A stretch of 64,000 nucleotides of DNA, from contig NZ_JAGHMH010000018.1 of NCBI RefSeq assembly GCF_017741935.1, forward strand, positions 1 to 64,000, written 5' to 3'. Shown one piece after another: positions 59,942 through 64,000 of the stretch. The notes under the pieces are model-generated. The model did not search any database. It was not told the DNA's origin and saw only the letters and a list, made by a program, of their open reading frames with translations. A program made the translations under genes and the position numbers. The first letter of the stretch is position 1, and every line of letters begins with the position of its first letter. The DNA comes from Rhizobium sp. 16-449-1b (GTDB taxonomy: Bacteria > Pseudomonadota > Alphaproteobacteria > Rhizobiales > Rhizobiaceae).

Positions 59942-60055
59942 AAACACTCCTGTTTGAATGCCGCTTCATAAACCAGACGAATGCGTGGGATCAAATAAAT
60001 TGCGAAACGCGCGACATAAAGCGTCAGAAAACCCTTAGAATCTGCGGTACAAAGA

Positions 60056-60084
60056 TTGACCTCAGGAAATAGCGTGGCTATTTA
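60056..60084 (+). promoter_or_regulatory. Probable sigma-70 promoter of carA
   Basis: The -35 element TTGACC (60056-60061) and -10 element TATTTA (60079-60084) are 17 bases apart, the best spacing. The transcript would have a leader of about 115 bases containing a GC-rich GCGCGCG/CGCGCGT segment. Confidence 0.5.
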
Positions 60085-60205
60085 CCGCCACCTGCACCAA
60101 AATTCGTGATCAGGCCTGAGAGCGCGCGCCTTGCCGCGCGTACACGCTTGCGAACCAAAATGGCTGGCCAACGTTGCCCAAGGACGTCTGGCAGCCGGAA
60201 ACGGG

Positions 60206-61417
60206 ATGAAGATGACCGCGACAGCACCCTGGACAACCGAAAAGCCGACCGCCCTGCTCGTTCTGGCGGATGGCACAGTGATCGAAGGCAAGGGCATCGG
60301 CGCGACCGGCAAGGTCCAGGCCGAAGTGGTCTTCAACACCGCGCTAACAGGCTACGAAGAGATCATGACCGATCCCTCCTACCTCGGCCAGATCGTCACC
60401 TTCACCTTCCCCCATATCGGCAACATCGGCACGAACGAAGAAGACATCGAAGACCTGACGCCGGCGGCACGCCACGGCGCGGTCGGCGTCATCTTCAAGG
60501 CCGACATGACCGAGCCCTCCAACTACCGCGCCGCCAAGCATCTCGACGCCTGGCTGAAGGCCCGCGGCGTAATCGGTCTTTGCGGCATCGATACCCGCGC
60601 GCTCACCGCCTGGATCCGCGACAACGGCGCCCCGAACGCCGTCATCGCCCACGACCCGAACGGCGTCTTCGACATCGATACGCTGAAGGCCGAAGCCAAG
60701 GCCTGGAGCGGCCTCGAAGGCCTCGACCTCGCCAAGATCGCCTCCTCCGGCCAGTCCTCGCAGTGGTCGCAGACCCCGTGGATCTGGAACGAAGGCTACG
60801 GCGAACTGAAGGCCGAGGACGCCAAGTATCACGTCGTCTGCCTCGACTACGGCGTCAAGCGCAACATCCTGCGCCTGTTTGCCGGCCTAGATTGCAAGGT
60901 CACCGTGATGCCGGCAACGACGAGCGCCGAGGAAGTGCTCGCCATGCAGCCCGACGGCATCTTCCTGTCGAACGGCCCGGGTGATCCGGCCGCAACCGGC
61001 GAATACGCCGTTCCGGTCATCCAGTCGCTGATCAAGACGGATATCCCGCTCTTCGGCATCTGCCTCGGCCACCAGATGCTGGGCCTGGCGCTCGGCGCCA
61101 AGACCGAGAAGATGCACCAGGGCCACCACGGCGCCAACCATCCGGTCAAGGACCACACGACGGGCAAGGTCGAGATCGTCTCGATGAACCACGGCTTCGC
61201 GGTCGACACGAAGTCGCTGCCCGAAGGTGTTGAGGAGACTCACGTTTCGCTCTTCGACGGCACGAACTGCGGCCTGCGTGTTTCAGGCAAGCAGATCTTC
61301 TCCGTCCAGCATCACCCGGAAGCTTCCCCCGGCCCGCAGGACAGCCACTACCTCTTCCGCCGCTTCATCAACATGGTGCGCGAGAAGAAGGGCGAAGCGG
61401 CGCTGGCCGAACGCTGA
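60206..61417 (+). CDS. carA: Carbamoyl phosphate synthase small subunit
   Basis: This 403-residue glutaminase subunit supplies ammonia to CarB for carbamoyl phosphate (arginine and pyrimidine synthesis). The N-terminal domain has LTGYEEIMTDPSYLGQIVTFTFP. The C-terminal class I amidotransferase has the nucleophile Cys in FGICLGHQMLGLALG and the His-Glu pair in QHHPEASPGP. The start at 60206 has GGAAACGGG. carB is not in the window. A strong terminator follows. Confidence 0.97.
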   Translation: MKMTATAPWTTEKPTALLVLADGTVIEGKGIGATGKVQAEVVFNTALTGYEEIMTDPSYLGQIVTFTFPHIGNIGTNEEDIEDLTPAARHGAVGVIFKADMTEPSNYRAAKHLDAWLKARGVIGLCGIDTRALTAWIRDNGAPNAVIAHDPNGVFDIDTLKAEAKAWSGLEGLDLAKIASSGQSSQWSQTPWIWNEGYGELKAEDAKYHVVCLDYGVKRNILRLFAGLDCKVTVMPATTSAEEVLAMQPDGIFLSNGPGDPAATGEYAVPVIQSLIKTDIPLFGICLGHQMLGLALGAKTEKMHQGHHGANHPVKDHTTGKVEIVSMNHGFAVDTKSLPEGVEETHVSLFDGTNCGLRVSGKQIFSVQHHPEASPGPQDSHYLFRRFINMVREKKGEAALAER

Positions 61418-61442
61418 GCGAATAAACAGACATCAATTAAAG

Positions 61443-61478
61443 AGAGCGGCGCCGAAGACCACGGCGCCGCTCTTTTCA
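61443..61478 (+). terminator. Rho-independent terminator of carA
   Basis: The 12-base stem AGAGCGGCGCCG (61443-61454) and CGGCGCCGCTCT (61462-61473) with a 7-base loop is followed by TTTCAT, 26 bases after the carA stop. Confidence 0.8.
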
Positions 61479-61512
61479 TATTAGGCCTCAGGCATGGTCT
61501 TGCCCTCATTTG

Positions 61513-61527
61513 TTAACAGCAATTTAA
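61513..61527. promoter_or_regulatory. CtrA box upstream of acyltransferase gene
   Basis: TTAA-CAGCAAT-TTAA is an exact match to TTAA-N7-TTAA, ending 58 bases before the ATG at 61586. This is close enough to overlap the promoter. Confidence 0.6.
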
Positions 61528-61585
61528 GGCCGGCATTTCATGATCCGCACCCAGGCGCGCGCAACGCCGGCCGAAGGTGCCATCG

Positions 61586-62626
61586 ATGCAGGAAAAGAAG
61601 CACATAGCCAGTCTCGACGGCTTGCGCGGCATGGCCGCCGCGGCGGTGGTCTTCTCGCACCTCGATCTGATCTTCCCCTCGCTCGCACCCTTCATGATAA
61701 CAGGTGTCGGGGGCCGGGCCGTGGCGATCTTCTTCGCCCTCAGCGGCTTCCTGATGGCCTATCTCTACGGTGACCGGCCAATCAGCCGCAAGGCAGTGGC
61801 CGACTTCCTGGTCAGCCGCTTCTCTCGCATCTATCCGGTCTACCTGGTGGCGGTTCTTGTGGTCGCGGTTCTATCGAGCATTCCTGGCTTCGACTTCATC
61901 AACCCGATCCACGGCGGCAAGGAAATCCTGCGCCACGTCCTGCTCCTGGGCTCGACCGGCGTCCTGTGGTCAGTCCCACCGGAGATACAGTTCTATCTGC
62001 TCTTTCCGGTGATCTGGCTCTTATTCAGCGACATGAGGCGATACCAGGCAATCGGCGTGGTGCTTGCAGGCCTTTTGGCGCTCGACGCGCTAGACGGCTT
62101 CCCCGGCCCCGGCATCCTGCTGGTCTCGAAGCTCGCTTTCTTCCTTCTCGGCGCCACCGTCGGCCGGCTCCAACCGCTACTGAACAACCGGTTGGATGGC
62201 ATCACTACGGGCATATTGGCGCTGACGCTGCCCTTCTTCATCCTGATATCGAACCACCTGTTTCCCAATGCTGACAACGCCTGGGGGCTGGCGCCCGCCT
62301 TCGCCGGCGCGCTCGCGGTTCTTTTGGTGGCGCAGGAGCATCGGATTTCAGCAGCCGTCTTCGCCGCCGCCCCGATGCGCTTTCTCGGCAAGATCAGCTT
62401 CTCGCTCTATCTCTTCCACGTGCCGGTGATGTTCCTGATGGGCAATGCCCTGTCATCAACGCTGCCGCTTTACATCGTCGTCCCGGCCGCACTCGCTGCT
62501 GCTCTGCTGATCGCCTGGATCAGCTACGAATGCATCGAGACCCCGGCCCGCCGGGCGCTGGTATCGCTCTGGCATCAACGTGGATCGAAGATCCTCGCCA
62601 ATCCGCAGCCGAATACCCGCAGTTAA
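61586..62626 (+). CDS. Acyltransferase 3 family membrane protein
   Basis: This 346-residue integral membrane O-acyltransferase begins MQEKKHIASLDGLRGMAAAAVVFSHLD, the family hallmark (LDGLRG, catalytic His in FSHLD). About ten transmembrane helices are predicted. FSLYLFHVPVMFL and the C-terminal WISYECIETPARRAL are the other family marks. The substrate is probably a cell-surface glycan (acetyl or other acyl), inferred from family. ATG 61586 has GAAGG at 8 bases; GTG 61577 is an alternative. A CtrA box precedes it. Confidence 0.9.
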   Translation: MQEKKHIASLDGLRGMAAAAVVFSHLDLIFPSLAPFMITGVGGRAVAIFFALSGFLMAYLYGDRPISRKAVADFLVSRFSRIYPVYLVAVLVVAVLSSIPGFDFINPIHGGKEILRHVLLLGSTGVLWSVPPEIQFYLLFPVIWLLFSDMRRYQAIGVVLAGLLALDALDGFPGPGILLVSKLAFFLLGATVGRLQPLLNNRLDGITTGILALTLPFFILISNHLFPNADNAWGLAPAFAGALAVLLVAQEHRISAAVFAAAPMRFLGKISFSLYLFHVPVMFLMGNALSSTLPLYIVVPAALAAALLIAWISYECIETPARRALVSLWHQRGSKILANPQPNTRS

Positions 62627-62638
62627 GCGACGCCAGGT

Positions 62639-64000
62639 TTAAACCTCGCGCCGCATCAGGATGTAGAACCGCGCGCAGAGCATCAGCGCGGCCGTGAACA
62701 ATCCGATCAGGAAGCCGAGCCAGATGCCGATGCCGCCGAGCCCGAGCGGAAACGCCAGCGCCCATGCCAGGAAGAAGCCGATCGGCCAATAGGCGATCAA
62801 CGCCAGGATCATCGGCACGCGCGCATCCTTCAGCCCGCGCAGCAGGCCGTTGGCGATCGCCTGCAGACCATCGACCAGCTGGAACAGCCCGGCAATCACG
62901 ATCAGCGGTCCGGCATAGGCAAGCACCTGCGGTGCCTCGGCCGAGTGGGTGTCGAGGAACCAGCCGGCGAAGAAACCGGGCATGATCGCAAAGAGCAGCC
63001 CGCCGATAGCCGAGATGACGCAGGCGAGCACCGACACCGACACGGCCGCGCGCACCAGCGCCACGCGATCCCCCTGCCCATGCGCGACGCCGACCCGGAC
63101 GGTCGCCGCCTGCGACAGGCCGAGCGGGATCATGAAGGCGATCGATGCCCACTGAAGCGCGATGCCATGCGCGGCAAGCTCGATGGTGCCGATCCGGCCC
63201 ATCAACAGCGACGCCATCGTGAACAGGCTGACTTCGGCAAGGATGGTGACGCTGATCGGCAACCCCAGGCGCACGACTTCGAAGAATGCCTTCCAGTCGG
63301 GCCGCCAGAAGCGAACCAGTATCTCGTAGCGCCGTGTCTCCGGCCGGCTCTGGACGTAAGCCAGAATGAAGAAGAACCCTGCCGTCTGCACCAGCACCGA
63401 GACGATCGCCGCCCCGCGTAGCCCCATGGCCGGCAGGCCGAAATGGCCGAGCACCAGCGCATAGGCGAAGACGGCGTTCAGCACCAGCATGGCGATCGTG
63501 ACGTTGAGGATCACGGCCGCCTTGCCGATGGCGCTGACCAGCGCGCGCAGCACGTTGTAGAGCAGGCCCGGCAGCACCGCGAACTGGCCGATGACGATAT
63601 AGCTATGCGCCAGCGCCGCTACTTCGGGCTTCTGCCCCGCGGCAAGCAAGATGTGCTCGGAATTGAAGAAGGCCGGCAGCATCAGCACCCAGAAGGCGAT
63701 AACCACCCACAGGCCCATGCGCAGCGATCGGCGCACGCTGACGACGTCGCCACGGCCATAGGCCTGCGCCACCATCGGAATGACGGCGATCGAGAAACCG
63801 GAGCCGAATACCAGGATCGTGAACAGAAACTGGCCGGCCAGCACCATCGCCGCCAGATGCTCGGCGCCCAGCCGCCCGACGATCATCACGTCGGTGGTGT
63901 TGATACCGAGCTGGGCCAGCTGCGCACCGATCAGCGGCACGCCGAGCGCCAGCGTCGCGCGGATATGCGCGCTCCAACGGTTATCGGTTGTCGGCGCCAG
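62639..64000 (-). CDS. MATE-family multidrug efflux protein (5' end beyond window)
   Basis: At least 453 residues of a NorM/MATE-type transporter are seen. The reading frame is open to the right edge of the window, so the start codon lies outside. Before GVPLIGAQL the residues LAPTTDNRWSAHIRATLAL precede in frame. About twelve transmembrane helices in two bundles are predicted; QLGINTTDVMIVGRLG and GLSQAATVRVGVAHGQGD are the repeated MATE motifs. It probably exports cationic drugs in exchange for Na+ or H+; substrates unknown. It is convergent with the acyltransferase gene with a gap of 12 bases. Confidence 0.93.
   Translation of the reverse strand: MAPTTDNRWSAHIRATLALGVPLIGAQLAQLGINTTDVMIVGRLGAEHLAAMVLAGQFLFTILVFGSGFSIAVIPMVAQAYGRGDVVSVRRSLRMGLWVVIAFWVLMLPAFFNSEHILLAAGQKPEVAALAHSYIVIGQFAVLPGLLYNVLRALVSAIGKAAVILNVTIAMLVLNAVFAYALVLGHFGLPAMGLRGAAIVSVLVQTAGFFFILAYVQSRPETRRYEILVRFWRPDWKAFFEVVRLGLPISVTILAEVSLFTMASLLMGRIGTIELAAHGIALQWASIAFMIPLGLSQAATVRVGVAHGQGDRVALVRAAVSVSVLACVISAIGGLLFAIMPGFFAGWFLDTHSAEAPQVLAYAGPLIVIAGLFQLVDGLQAIANGLLRGLKDARVPMILALIAYWPIGFFLAWALAFPLGLGGIGIWLGFLIGLFTAALMLCARFYILMRREV

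Overview
The window is GC-rich, densely coded chromosomal DNA from an alphaproteobacterium of the order Hyphomicrobiales, almost certainly family Rhizobiaceae (Rhizobium/Agrobacterium/Ensifer group). The evidence is the thuREFGKAB trehalose/maltose locus, an FnrN-type regulator next to hemN, a RopA-type porin, sigma-70/DnaG/CarA genes close together, EcfG (RpoE2) type GGAAC-N16/17-CGTT promoters, CtrA boxes, and RIME-like palindromic intergenic repeats. No rRNA, tRNA, CRISPR array, prophage or insertion sequence was recognised. Both ends cut genes: a MYG1-family gene on the left and a MATE transporter on the right.

Layout. 1-6.1 kb: MYG1 protein, then a non-homologous end-joining locus with two Ku genes, a three-domain LigD and a small unknown gene, in two transcription units that both have EcfG-like stress promoters. 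6.3-9.8 kb: GAF/Fis-type regulator, aldehyde dehydrogenase, DUF779 protein and a stress-promoter-driven small protein. 9.9-17.7 kb: candidate small RNA, then thuR and the thuEFGKAB operon with two matching LacI-type operators. 17.8-26 kb: HdeA-like protein, DUF2254 membrane protein, methyltransferase, PsiF-like secreted protein, DUF1003 protein, GGDEF membrane protein, YCII protein, RIME-like repeat, aminotransferase. 26.1-35.3 kb: a microaerobic module of fnrN, hemN, a GbsR/MarR regulator and cydDCABX, with perfect FNR boxes before hemN/fnrN and before the regulator-cyd operon. 35.4-40.7 kb: free-Met-sulfoxide reductase, DMT transporter, two paralogous secreted proteins, YjbQ, DUF1428, LysR regulator. 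41-47 kb: porin, DUF427, an APH(3')-like kinase, an AmpR-type regulator divergent from a class D beta-lactamase, and a proline-rich DUF930 protein. 47-58 kb: rpoD, small proteins, tdh-kbl (threonine to glycine), vapBC, recQ and dnaG. 58-64 kb: an unknown protein, YqeY/GatB-like protein, carA, an acyltransferase with a CtrA box, and a MATE transporter.

How the genes work together. Three regulatory themes can be read from the DNA. General stress (EcfG) probably drives both Ku units and a small SFPASDP-motif protein. Low oxygen (FnrN) probably drives fnrN itself, hemN and the cytochrome bd operon. Cell-cycle regulators (CtrA, and possibly DnaA) have consensus sites upstream of rpoD and of an envelope acyltransferase gene. 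Trehalose/maltose uptake and 3-keto oxidation is a self-contained operon under its own LacI-family repressor. The aminoglycoside kinase and the AmpR/class D beta-lactamase pair lie within 3 kb and look like intrinsic resistance genes rather than imported ones.
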